Origin: Sphingomicrobium sediminis
GTDB lineage: Bacteria > Pseudomonadota > Alphaproteobacteria > Sphingomonadales > Sphingomonadaceae
DNA: 64,000 nucleotides
Assembly (NCBI RefSeq): GCF_023805295.1
Contig: NZ_JAMSHT010000001.1
Coordinates: 1,926,001 to 1,990,000, forward strand
Direction of reading: 5' to 3'
Shown here one piece after another: positions 53,255 through 62,123 of this stretch. Each line of letters opens with the position of its first letter. Position 1 is the stretch's first letter. The notes beneath the pieces were generated by a model. It saw only the letters and a program-made list of their open reading frames with translations, had not been told where the DNA came from and searched no databases. The translations under genes were made by a program, and so were the position numbers.

Positions 53255-54475
53255 CTAGCTTCCGATCAGGGTCTGGAGTTGCAGGATGGGCATGAGGATC
53301 GCGAGCACGATGGCGGCGACGACGGCGCCCATGATGATGATGATCAGCGGCTCGAGCAAGGCGAGCGCAGAACTGGTGAAGGTATCGAATTCGCGTTCGA
53401 GATAGTCGGCGGCCTGGCCGAGCATGGGGCCCAGTTGGCCGGCGCTCTCGCCGCTGGCGGTGAGGTGGACCAGCAAAGGCGGGAACATGCCGGTACGGCG
53501 AAGCGCGCCCGACAGGCTGCCGCCACCGCGAATTTCTTCCTCCATCTGCCGCGTTGCTTGGGCGAGGCGACGATTGGAGATGGTGCGGGCAGTCAGGCGC
53601 AGACCCTCGACCAGCGGCAGGCGCGCCTCGACCATCGTGGCGAGCGTCCGCGCCATGCGGGCGGCATTGAGGTCGCGCAGCAGGCGACCGAAAAAGGGCA
53701 GTTTCAACAGGGCGGTGTCGAAGCGCAGGCGAAAGGCCTCGTTGCGCATCGCGGTTGCAGTGCCGATCACGGACAGCGCAATTGCGCCGAGCAGCACCCA
53801 CCAATAGCCTGCGAGGAAGTCGCTGATAGCGATGACGATGCGGGTGAGGAGCGGCAGTTGCTGGCCGACATCCTCGAACTGTTCGACTACCTTGGGCACG
53901 ACCGCGATCATGAGCGCGGCGACGACGCCGATGGCGACGAGGGTGAGAACGGCAGGATAAGCGAGCGCGCTGACCAGCTTGGAACGCATTTCGGCCTGGC
54001 GCTCCTGCAGCGCGGCGAGACGGTTCAATTGTTCGGGCAGCGTGCCCGAACTTTCGCCCGCCGCGATCATGGCGCGGTAGAGCGGGTCGAAACTCTTGGG
54101 TTCGGATGAGAGTGCATCGGCGAGGCGCCGCCCTTCGACGACGCGATCGGCGACGCGGGTGACGATGCCGCGCATGGCGGGCTTGTCGGTCTGCCGCGCG
54201 ATGGTGCGCAGTGCCTCCTCGATCGGCGAGACCTTGATGAGGGTCGCCAGCTGGCGGGTGAACAGCACGCGTTGCTTGGCGTTGAACTTGGCCTCGCGCG
54301 ACAGGCTGAGGCCACCGCCCGACACGGCTTTTTCCTCGGCCACCGCGACGCGCACGGGGACAAGGCGGCGCTGCTCCAATGCAGCGCGCGCTTCGCCGTC
54401 ATTGGCGGCGCGGATCATGCCGCGCTTCTCGCGCCCGCGCGCATCGACGGCGAGATAGGCGTAGAGCCCGGCCAT
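53255..54475 (-). CDS. gspF: Type II secretion system inner-membrane protein F
   Basis: The 406-residue polytopic protein has two GspF/PilC repeats (FTRQLATLIKVS, GESSGTLPEQLNRLA, MARTLATMVEARLPLVEGL) and three membrane helices. It is the platform core. Its start overlaps the gspE stop by one base; gspG begins 4 bases after its stop. Confidence 0.96.
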   Translation of the reverse strand: MAGLYAYLAVDARGREKRGMIRAANDGEARAALEQRRLVPVRVAVAEEKAVSGGGLSLSREAKFNAKQRVLFTRQLATLIKVSPIEEALRTIARQTDKPAMRGIVTRVADRVVEGRRLADALSSEPKSFDPLYRAMIAAGESSGTLPEQLNRLAALQERQAEMRSKLVSALAYPAVLTLVAIGVVAALMIAVVPKVVEQFEDVGQQLPLLTRIVIAISDFLAGYWWVLLGAIALSVIGTATAMRNEAFRLRFDTALLKLPFFGRLLRDLNAARMARTLATMVEARLPLVEGLRLTARTISNRRLAQATRQMEEEIRGGGSLSGALRRTGMFPPLLVHLTASGESAGQLGPMLGQAADYLEREFDTFTSSALALLEPLIIIIMGAVVAAIVLAILMPILQLQTLIGS

Positions 54476-56082
54476 CAGCCTTGTTCTGCCTCGCCTTCAT
54501 CCTCGTGACGCGAGATGCGGATGGCTTCCTCGGGCGTGGTTTCGCCCGAGCGCACCAGCTTGCGTGCTGCCGAGCCGAGATTGGGCGAATTGAGGAAGGC
54601 ATGACGCGCAATCACCGCTTCGTCGCCGCCATCGGCGATGAGGCGGCGGATGGTGCTGTCGACCTTGACCGCCTCGAACACGCCGATGCGGCCCTTGAAG
54701 CCGGTATTGGAGCATTCCGCGCAGCCCTGCGCGCGATAGACGGTCTCGCCCTCGTCGAAGCCAAGCAACGCAGCGACGCTGCGGTCCGCCGGGACGGCTT
54801 CGCGGCAATTCATGCATAGGCGGCGCACGAGGCGTTGGGCGACCACGGCGCGGAGCGTCGAGGCGATGAGGAAGGGCTCGATCCGCATGTCGCGCAAGCG
54901 CGTGATCGCGCCGACCGCGTCGTTGGTATGGACGGTCGAGAGGACGAGGTGGCCGGTCAGCGAGGCCTGCACCGCAATATCGGCGGTTTCCTTGTCGCGG
55001 ATTTCGCCGACCATGACGATGTCGGGATCCTGGCGGAGAATGGCGCGAAGGCCCGCGGCAAAGCTCATGCCGACCTTCGAATCCACCTGCGTCTGGCCGA
55101 TGCCATCGATCGAATATTCGACCGGATCCTCGACGGTGAGGATGTTGCGTTGGCCATCGTTCAAATGCTGGAGCGCGGCGTAAAGCGTCGTCGTCTTGCC
55201 CGAGCCGGTGGGGCCGGTAACGAGGATGATGCCGTTGGGCTCGCCCAGCGCTTCGCGGAGGATCTCGTCGGCAGTGCCGTGGATACCGAGCAGGTCGATC
55301 GACAGGCCGGCATTCTCCTTGTCGAGAATACGCATGACGACACGTTCGCCGGCGCGGCTGGGCAGGGTCGAGACGCGTACATCGAGCTGGCGACCGCCAA
55401 GCTTCAGCGCGATACGGCCATCCTGCGGCACGCGGCGCTCGGCAATGTCGAGGCGCGCCATGACCTTGATGCGGCTCACCACCACGGGGGCGGCGTGCGC
55501 GGGCATGCGCAAATGCTCCTTGAGCACGCCGTCGCGGCGCAGGCGGACCACGAGGCCGCTTTCATAGGGCTCGATATGGATGTCGGAGACACCGAGACGG
55601 ACGGCTTCGGCGATGATGCCGTTGATAAGGCGGATGGCGGGTGCGTCATCGCTCGAATCGAGCAGGTCTTCGGCGCTCGGGATGCCGCTGGCCAGTTCGT
55701 CCAGCTCGTCACCGCCGCCGCTCATTTCGGCGAGCCCTTCGGCAGCGCCACCGGCATAGCGGCCGTGGAGCAGGCGGTTGAATTCGCCTTCGTCGACAAA
55801 GTCGATGGCGAAGGGTTGGGCAAGATAGCGGCGAACCTCGATGAGGATCGACGGATCGGCGCCTTCCTTCACGGCCAGAGTGAGGCCGTTCTCACTGTCG
55901 GGGCGGATCACCACGCTATGTTCGCGCGCGAAGGCATAAGGAATGTCGATCACTGCCGACATCGGCACTTCGGCGCGCGGTTCGTCGAGCGCCATCGTGC
56001 CGGGCGTGGGCTTCTGCTCCTCGATGACGAAATCGCCCGGCTCGTCGATCGGGTCGCGGTTGCGGCGTCGGATGATCATCAT
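54475..56082 (-). CDS. gspE: Type II secretion ATPase E
   Basis: The 535-residue product has Walker A GPTGSGKTTTLYAAL near residue 290, the Asp and His boxes of secretion ATPases (LRAILRQDPDIVMVGEIRD, GHLVLSTVHTNDAVG) and the zinc-binding tetra-Cys CMNC...CAEC near 445-475. It powers pseudopilus assembly. It overlaps gspD by 4 bases and gspF by one. Confidence 0.97.
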   Translation of the reverse strand: MMIIRRRNRDPIDEPGDFVIEEQKPTPGTMALDEPRAEVPMSAVIDIPYAFAREHSVVIRPDSENGLTLAVKEGADPSILIEVRRYLAQPFAIDFVDEGEFNRLLHGRYAGGAAEGLAEMSGGGDELDELASGIPSAEDLLDSSDDAPAIRLINGIIAEAVRLGVSDIHIEPYESGLVVRLRRDGVLKEHLRMPAHAAPVVVSRIKVMARLDIAERRVPQDGRIALKLGGRQLDVRVSTLPSRAGERVVMRILDKENAGLSIDLLGIHGTADEILREALGEPNGIILVTGPTGSGKTTTLYAALQHLNDGQRNILTVEDPVEYSIDGIGQTQVDSKVGMSFAAGLRAILRQDPDIVMVGEIRDKETADIAVQASLTGHLVLSTVHTNDAVGAITRLRDMRIEPFLIASTLRAVVAQRLVRRLCMNCREAVPADRSVAALLGFDEGETVYRAQGCAECSNTGFKGRIGVFEAVKVDSTIRRLIADGGDEAVIARHAFLNSPNLGSAARKLVRSGETTPEEAIRISRHEDEGEAEQG

Positions 56083-58283
56083 TGGATGGTCTCCTCGTCT
56101 GCAGGATCGGTCAGGATATTTTCGCCCATCGGCTCGGCCGGCGGGACGTCAACGTCCTGCACGGTCGAGGGCCGCACGACGACATCGCCCGGAGCGAGCG
56201 GCGCGGCGACCGGCGGAACGGCGCCGAGATAATCGCGGACCAGCGTATCGAGCGCGGGCTCGACATCGGGATCGTTATAATATTGAGCGTTGCGCATGTA
56301 GCCGTAGCGGCGCGCGGTCATGGCTCGGGCATCGTCGCTGTCGCGGATGATGGTCGGGCGGATGAAGACCATGAGATTGGTCTTCGACTTCGACCGCGAG
56401 CGCGATTTGAACAATTCGCCGATGAGCGGGATGTCGCCCAGCAGCGGGATCTTCTCGATCGTGTTGCGCTCGGCTTCGTCAAGCAGGCCGCCGATCGCGA
56501 GGATCTCGCCATCGTCGACCGTGACGACCGTCTTGAACTCGCGCTTGTTGATGACGAGGTCCGAGGATCCGCTGGCAACCGGGCCGGCGACGCTCGAAAC
56601 TTCCTGGCGGATGAAGAGCTTGACCGAGCCCGACGAATTGACCTGCGGTTTGACGTCGAGCTGGATGCCGACATTCTGGCGCTCGACGGTGCGGAAGGCA
56701 TTGTCGAAATTGGTCGAGAGCGCTTCCCCGGTGGTGATCGGCACTTCCTGGCCGACGAGCAGGCTCGACTCCTGATTGTCGAGCACGACGGTCGAGGGCG
56801 TCGAGAGAATGTTGCTCTCGGTATCGGATTCGACCGCATTGATGATCGCGCCGAACAAGGCATTGCCCGCAAGATTGACGACCCCGCCGGCAAGACCGCC
56901 CGTGGAGCTCAGCGCGGACTGGACCGCGGCCTCGGTCACGCCGTCGCCGAGCGGGCTGTCGATCGTGGTGGTGACGACGCCTTCGTCGGAGACGCTCGTC
57001 TCGCGGCCAAGTTCGTAATTGGCGATGGCGCCGCCGATGGCGAGGATGTTGGGCTGCGCGTTGGAATAGTTGGCGGCGAGGAACGGGCTGTCCTCGCCTG
57101 CAAGCAGGAACTGGACGCCCAGCTGGCGCGCGGCATTGTCGCCGATTTCGACGATGATCGCCTCGACCAGTACCTGTTCGCGGCGCGTGTCGAGCTGGCG
57201 GATGACCTCGCCGACCTGGCGCTGCACTTCGGGATTGGCGGCGATGATGATCGCGTTGGTGCCGGTGTAGCGGGTGACGACGGCCGGCCCGTATTGGACA
57301 ATGCCGTTATTGCTGGTGCTGGTCGTTACGGTCGATGCGGTTTGCGGTGCGGGCTGGCTGCGCGGACCGGCGCCCGTACTCTCGCCATCCTGCGAGGTGA
57401 GGAAGGCGGGCGCTTCGGAAGTGGTCGTGATCGGCTGGCCGAGCAATTGCTGGAGCACCGGCAGCATCGCCTCGGCATCGGCATGTTCGAGCCAGTAGAC
57501 GCGGATCTGCGAGCCGCCCGCGGCGCGCATGTCGAGCTCGCGGGCAAGGTCCGCGTAGCGCTCGACGGCTTCGGAGGGCCCACGCAGCGCCAGTGCATTG
57601 GCGCTGTCGATGGCGCTCACACCGACCGGTGCGGCGAGGTCGCCGCCCTGCTCGTTAAGGGCGGCCAGAGCCTCGGCAATCTCGCGCGCGCCGGCATTCT
57701 GGAGATAGACGACATCGCTCGAGCTGGTGTCGGTATCTAGACGCTGCAGCAGCGCGCGGATGCGGCGCACATTGTCGGCATAATCTGCAATGACGAGGCT
57801 GTTGGCGTTGCGATTGGCGGTGATCGACCCTTCGCTCGAGACGAGCGGGCGCAGCGTTTCGATCGCTGCTGCCGCCTCGACCGTGCGCAGGCGGAAAATC
57901 TCCGTCACGAACTGGTTCTGTGCGCTTCCGGCAAGGCCGGTGCGGCTCGGCTGCGTCGCGGCGCCTTGGGCGGGCTGGATGCGATAGCCGCCGGGAATGG
58001 GAATGGCGACGAGGCCGTTGGCGCGCAACGTGGCCAGGAACACCTCGAAATATTCCGAGCGCGACAGCGAGCGGTTGGTCACCACGCTGATATTCTGGTT
58101 CACCCGACTGTCGACCACGAAGGTGAGGCCCGTCACGCGCGCGGCATCGTCGACGAAGGCGCGCACGTCGGCATCGCGCATGTTGAGCATATATTGCGCG
58201 TAGGCCGGCACCGGGGCCGCCGCGATCATCAAAGCGGCTGTGGCGAGGGCGATTTTCTTGGTCAGCATAAGGTGCGTCTTCAT
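56079..58283 (-). CDS. gspD: Type II secretion system secretin D
   Basis: The 734-residue product has a signal peptide (ALMIAAAPVPAYAQ), the N0 domain (RDADVRAFVDDAARVTGLTFVVD), N1-N3 repeats (NSLVIADYADNVRRIRALLQRLD) and the C-terminal secretin domain (LLVGQEVPITTGE, VDDGEILAIGGLLDE). It forms the outer-membrane channel. A Ser/Thr-rich insertion near residues 295-325 lies in the N3 region. It begins 8 bases after gspC. Confidence 0.97.
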   Translation of the reverse strand: MKTHLMLTKKIALATAALMIAAAPVPAYAQYMLNMRDADVRAFVDDAARVTGLTFVVDSRVNQNISVVTNRSLSRSEYFEVFLATLRANGLVAIPIPGGYRIQPAQGAATQPSRTGLAGSAQNQFVTEIFRLRTVEAAAAIETLRPLVSSEGSITANRNANSLVIADYADNVRRIRALLQRLDTDTSSSDVVYLQNAGAREIAEALAALNEQGGDLAAPVGVSAIDSANALALRGPSEAVERYADLARELDMRAAGGSQIRVYWLEHADAEAMLPVLQQLLGQPITTTSEAPAFLTSQDGESTGAGPRSQPAPQTASTVTTSTSNNGIVQYGPAVVTRYTGTNAIIIAANPEVQRQVGEVIRQLDTRREQVLVEAIIVEIGDNAARQLGVQFLLAGEDSPFLAANYSNAQPNILAIGGAIANYELGRETSVSDEGVVTTTIDSPLGDGVTEAAVQSALSSTGGLAGGVVNLAGNALFGAIINAVESDTESNILSTPSTVVLDNQESSLLVGQEVPITTGEALSTNFDNAFRTVERQNVGIQLDVKPQVNSSGSVKLFIRQEVSSVAGPVASGSSDLVINKREFKTVVTVDDGEILAIGGLLDEAERNTIEKIPLLGDIPLIGELFKSRSRSKSKTNLMVFIRPTIIRDSDDARAMTARRYGYMRNAQYYNDPDVEPALDTLVRDYLGAVPPVAAPLAPGDVVVRPSTVQDVDVPPAEPMGENILTDPADEETIQ

Positions 58284-58291
58284 CTCGAGGT

Positions 58292-59092
58292 CTAGAGGTT
58301 GACCGAAACGGTCACGACGCCGTCGCCGCGCTCGACATCGAGCGCGAGGCGGGCGGCAGGTTTGAGGCTGGCTTTGAGTTCATCGATGTCCGACTGGCTG
58401 TTGATCGGCGCGCCATTGACGCCGACGATCACGTCGCCCTGCTGGAAACGAAAGAAGCTGAGCATTTGCGGCTCGACATCGAGCGGCAGGCGCGCGCCGG
58501 TAATGCGATTGCCGGTGGTGCGCGGCAGCAGGCGAAGGTTGGGAATGGCCGCAGCGACGGCGGCTTCGGTGCCGGCGGGCGGGCCGCCGACAACGCTCAC
58601 CGTCTCGGCCGGGATGCTGTTGTCGATATAGAGCCGCTCTCGCACCCCGCCGCGGTCGAGCACGACATGGTCGAAGGCGACGGCGGCGAGCGTGACGCCG
58701 GGGGCGACTTCCTCGCCGACCGCGTAGCTGACCTGTTCGCCGTCCGATCCGGCGATGATGGCGCTGCCAGTACCGGCGCCGCGATTCTCGCGAATGCCGA
58801 ACAGTTCGAGTTCGAGATCGGTCACGCCTTCGCCGGCCTGCGCGCTGGCGGCGCTTTGCGGGAAGGGGTCGACGCGCAAGAGCAAGGCGGATTGTTCGGC
58901 CTCGGACAGCAGGCGCGGCGTCGGCGCGCGCCAGTCGCCGACCGGGCCAACGGGGGTGACGATGACCCAGAACAAACGGGCGAGCAGGGCTGCGAGAATG
59001 GCGATGAGTACGAGCCGGACAAGCCGCGGCACGCCCGCAAGAAGGGCGCCTTGGCGACGCTTGGCGCGCCAATTCAGAATCGGGTTCGGCAT
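58292..59092 (-). CDS. gspC: Type II secretion system protein C
   Basis: The 266-residue product has one membrane helix (LVRLVLIAILAALLARLFWVI), a homology region with the segment FGIRENRGAGTGSAIIAG, and a C-terminal PDZ-like domain (FRFQQGDVIVGVNGAPINSQ). GspC links the platform to the secretin and contributes to substrate choice. The ATG at 59092 follows GGGGAG; an in-frame start 18 codons upstream is less likely. It is the first gene of the operon, and a Pho-box-like array lies 38 bases upstream. Confidence 0.93.
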   Translation of the reverse strand: MPNPILNWRAKRRQGALLAGVPRLVRLVLIAILAALLARLFWVIVTPVGPVGDWRAPTPRLLSEAEQSALLLRVDPFPQSAASAQAGEGVTDLELELFGIRENRGAGTGSAIIAGSDGEQVSYAVGEEVAPGVTLAAVAFDHVVLDRGGVRERLYIDNSIPAETVSVVGGPPAGTEAAVAAAIPNLRLLPRTTGNRITGARLPLDVEPQMLSFFRFQQGDVIVGVNGAPINSQSDIDELKASLKPAARLALDVERGDGVVTVSVNL

Positions 59093-59129
59093 TCGTGAAC
59101 TCCCCGGGCTCCGTTTAGGTCTGAGGTAA

Positions 59130-59173
59130 AGGAAAGACTCTTTCAAGACTTGTTTTTTACAGATTTTAGACAG
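59130..59173 (-). promoter_or_regulatory. Pho-box-like 11-bp repeat array before gspC
   Basis: Read on the minus strand, four consecutive 11-base units start with CTGTC, CTGTA, AAGTC and GAGTC, so GT stands at the same place in each. The first two (CTGTCTAAAAT, CTGTAAAAAAC) share CTGT and an A/T-rich linker, the layout of PhoB sites (CTGTCAT-N4-CTGTCAT). The array reads toward gspC. PhoB control is inference. Confidence 0.5.
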
Positions 59174-59211
59174 AAAGAAAGGCCGGCTCCCTTTTCAGGA
59201 AACCGGCCTCT
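59165..59211 (-). terminator. Terminator after the TonB receptor
   Basis: The arms AGGCCGG/CCGGCCT (59180-59186 and 59203-59209) have a 16-base loop. On the minus strand they are followed by TTTCTTTCTGTCT, a reasonable U-rich tail. It lies between the receptor stop and gspC; the tail merges into the first 11-bp repeat before gspC. A T-run also follows on the plus strand. Confidence 0.65.
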
Positions 59212-59265
59212 TTTCAACACCTTGTGTCGGCTACCCGACAGCGGGGACCGATCGATGTGCGTCGA

Positions 59266-62031
59266 TCAGAAGGTCATCGTCGCCGAAAGCGAGAAGGTGC
59301 GGCCACGATCATAATTCTGGATGATCAGTTCGCTTCCATTGAGCGTCTGCACTTCCTCATAATCGGTGCCGAGCAGGTTGCGGCCTTCGGCCTTCAACTC
59401 GACCAACGTGCCGCCAAGGTCGACTGCTTCGCGCAGCACGACATCGAGCTGGATGCCGGGCTTTTCGATGAAGTCGGGCGTCCGGTTCGGACCGCGATTG
59501 GTCGAACGATCCGACGCGTAGGTCAGGATCACCGTCTGCTGCGACAGGCGATCTTCATGCTCGAAGCCGAACTGCAGGTTGACGAGATGCTCCGACTGAC
59601 CGGTGAGTCCGAGGGTCTGGGTCGTGTCGAACACCTGGTCGACCGCAATTTCGGTCGGGCTCGAGAAAAGGATCGAGGTTTCGCCGTCCGGGAAGAACAG
59701 CTCCGAGTCCGTATAGGTGTAGTTGGTGATCAGCGTGATGCGACGATCCGACAGGAAGCCTTCTTCGAACCCGAGGTCGTAGAAGGGGAGATATTTCCGG
59801 AACTCGACTTCGGCGCCGTACAATTCGGCCTTCGGCGCATTGGCGAAGGTCGACAGGAGCGACGAGCCGACATTGGCCGCGATCGTTTCGATCGGATTGT
59901 CGATTTCCTTGTAGAAGGCAGCGAGGCTGAAAATCTGGTCGCGTGGGAAATAATATTCGTAGCGCGCATCGATATTCAGGATCTCGCTGTCCTGCAAATA
60001 CTGGTTGCCGAAGAAGGTGCGCTGCGTCTCGAAGTCGACATAAGGCTGCGGCGCCAGTTCGCGGAACTGCGGGCGAGCGATCGTCTTCGAAGCGCCGACA
60101 CGCACCTGCATGTCGTCGGCGAAGTTCCAGGTGATCGTCCCAGCCGGGAGCCAATAATCATTGGCGATCAGCGTTGGGTCGGCTGCAGGCTGGCCGAACA
60201 GGATCTGCGGCGTGACCGTCTGAGTGCCATCCTCATAGCGAACGCCGAGGTTCACGAGGATGTCGCTGGTCGGTTCGATCTCGACCATGCCGTAGGCACC
60301 CTGCACTTCGAGGCCCGCATCATAGGCCGCCGAGCCGAGGCCGCCGGTCGTTTCACGAAGCAGGATGTCGAACGTCTGGATGTTGAAGTCGCTCAGCAGA
60401 TAGTCGATGCGCTGCTGCGCCACCGTATCGGGAAGCGAAGCGACCGGACGGAAGTCGAAATCTCGGCGGATCGCCGAACGGGTGTTGTCGGTATAGGCAT
60501 AGCCCGCCGACAGGGTGATCGGCATGGCCGTGGGCAGGAAATAGGCCACGTCGACCGCGCCGAACCACAGCTCGTCATCCAGCTCCGAGAAGGACAGGGT
60601 CGCATTCTGGGCCGGCGAACGAAGGTCGTTCACATAGTCGCCAATCTCGTCGTCGAAGAGATAGGAATAGCGACGCTCATAGGGCGAATCGCGACGGGTC
60701 TTCGCGTAGGAGCCGCGAAGGTCGATGTTGAAATCGCCGAACTGGAATTCGCCGACAACCTGCGCGTCATACAGCTCGCGCTCGAAATAGTTGGTGGCGC
60801 CGGTCTGGATCGTCTCGTCGGGACGTTCCGCCGAGGGCTGGACAGAATCGAAGGCGTTACCGATCGAAGCGCGCGCTTCCTTGAGCACGTCGCGGATATA
60901 GACGCCGGTCAGGCGGACCTTCTGGTCGCCGACATTGAGCGCAGCGCTGGTCATGCCGTTCACGACGACGCGGTTCTGGGTCGACAGATAGTCGAAGTCA
61001 GACGAGGCGACGAGTTCGTCATTGCCGCCGCGCGTGCCGGCCTGCTGGACACCACCACGCGTACGCCAGCTGTTCGAAATGCCACCGACCGCGATGAGGC
61101 CGAGATCGGCGCCGCCGATGTCGAAGGTCTCACCCGCGGCGATATCGCCCGACCAATTGACGGGCACGTCGTAGGTCTTCTGGATCAGCGAGGTCGACGC
61201 ATTGTCGAGGCTGGTCGCGATATTCTTGATGTCCTGCTGCGAGAAATCGGCACCCGAGATGATGCGATTGCCGCTGTCGAAGGCGTTCTGGACGACGCTG
61301 GGAAGCGTGCGGTTGCCATCGTCATAGCCGAGAAAATCGGTCGAGCTGCCGAAATAGGTATAGCCCAAATTGAGCGAGGTTTCGGTGTCGTAGCCGATGC
61401 CGCCGCCTACCGAGAGGAAGCCTTCTTCAGGGGCCGACCGGGTAGTGAGGTTGATGACGCCGCCACCAAATTCGCCGGGATAGTTGGCTGAATAGCTCTT
61501 CTGGACGACCGTCGAAGCGATGATCGAGGTGGGGAAGAGATCGAGCGGGACCACGCGGCGCAGCGGTTCGGGGCTGGGCAGCGGTGCGCCATTGAGAAGC
61601 GCTGAGGAATAGCGTTCGCCAAGACCGCGGACATAGACGAAGCGACCACCAACGACCGACAGGCCGGTGACGCGCTGGAGCGCGCCGGCAATGTCGCCGT
61701 CACCGGTACGGGCAATGTCTTCGGCCGACAGGACCGAGACGACTTCGGGCGTCGCACGGACGGGCGAAGGAATATAGGTGCCGCGGATGATGATCTCGCC
61801 CTCGTCGCGATTGGCGCCGGGGCCGGAGATCTCGACCGGCTGGCCTGCAGGCTGGTCGTCGGCGCCGGGATTGGCGGCCTCGAGCGTGTCCTGCTGCTGG
61901 TTTGGATCCTGCGGATCGCCGACATCGCTGGCCGATGCGGACGAGGGCGGGGTCGCCTGCGCGAGCGCCGGGGCCGGGCCGAGAAGCGCGGTCGTCGCGA
62001 GCAAAGCGGTGATCAGTTGGGGATTGGTCAT
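59266..62031 (-). CDS. TonB-dependent receptor
   Basis: The 921-residue product has a signal peptide (LLATTALLGPAPALAQ) and a Gln/Asp/Pro-rich linker. A plug domain follows (EVVSVLSAEDIARTGDGDIAGAL, FVYVRGLGERYSSALLNGA), then a large beta-barrel ending in FSLSATMTF with the terminal Phe of outer-membrane proteins. It imports an unknown ligand using TonB energy. It lies 92 bases after the Pro-Thr lipoprotein gene on the same strand and before the type II secretion operon. Confidence 0.95.
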   Translation of the reverse strand: MTNPQLITALLATTALLGPAPALAQATPPSSASASDVGDPQDPNQQQDTLEAANPGADDQPAGQPVEISGPGANRDEGEIIIRGTYIPSPVRATPEVVSVLSAEDIARTGDGDIAGALQRVTGLSVVGGRFVYVRGLGERYSSALLNGAPLPSPEPLRRVVPLDLFPTSIIASTVVQKSYSANYPGEFGGGVINLTTRSAPEEGFLSVGGGIGYDTETSLNLGYTYFGSSTDFLGYDDGNRTLPSVVQNAFDSGNRIISGADFSQQDIKNIATSLDNASTSLIQKTYDVPVNWSGDIAAGETFDIGGADLGLIAVGGISNSWRTRGGVQQAGTRGGNDELVASSDFDYLSTQNRVVVNGMTSAALNVGDQKVRLTGVYIRDVLKEARASIGNAFDSVQPSAERPDETIQTGATNYFERELYDAQVVGEFQFGDFNIDLRGSYAKTRRDSPYERRYSYLFDDEIGDYVNDLRSPAQNATLSFSELDDELWFGAVDVAYFLPTAMPITLSAGYAYTDNTRSAIRRDFDFRPVASLPDTVAQQRIDYLLSDFNIQTFDILLRETTGGLGSAAYDAGLEVQGAYGMVEIEPTSDILVNLGVRYEDGTQTVTPQILFGQPAADPTLIANDYWLPAGTITWNFADDMQVRVGASKTIARPQFRELAPQPYVDFETQRTFFGNQYLQDSEILNIDARYEYYFPRDQIFSLAAFYKEIDNPIETIAANVGSSLLSTFANAPKAELYGAEVEFRKYLPFYDLGFEEGFLSDRRITLITNYTYTDSELFFPDGETSILFSSPTEIAVDQVFDTTQTLGLTGQSEHLVNLQFGFEHEDRLSQQTVILTYASDRSTNRGPNRTPDFIEKPGIQLDVVLREAVDLGGTLVELKAEGRNLLGTDYEEVQTLNGSELIIQNYDRGRTFSLSATMTF

Positions 62032-62069
62032 GACATGTCTTCCATGCGCTTCATATTAAGTAGCGAAGA

Positions 62070-62097
62070 GGGAGCGACAGCTGACGCCGCCGCTCCC
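62070..62097 (-). terminator. Hairpin between the lipoprotein and receptor genes
   Basis: A perfect 7-bp stem GGGAGCG/CGCTCCC with a 14-base loop sits in the 92-base gap. There is no U-tail, so it may be a partial terminator or an mRNA-stabilising structure that makes lipoprotein expression exceed receptor expression. Confidence 0.4.
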
Positions 62098-62123
62098 CAT
62101 CCTTCAGTTTGCGGACCGGCGGA

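Noticed and set aside
54835..57740. Two long frames opposite gspE and gspD
   Set aside because: Both are mirror frames of well-conserved secretion genes with no support of their own.
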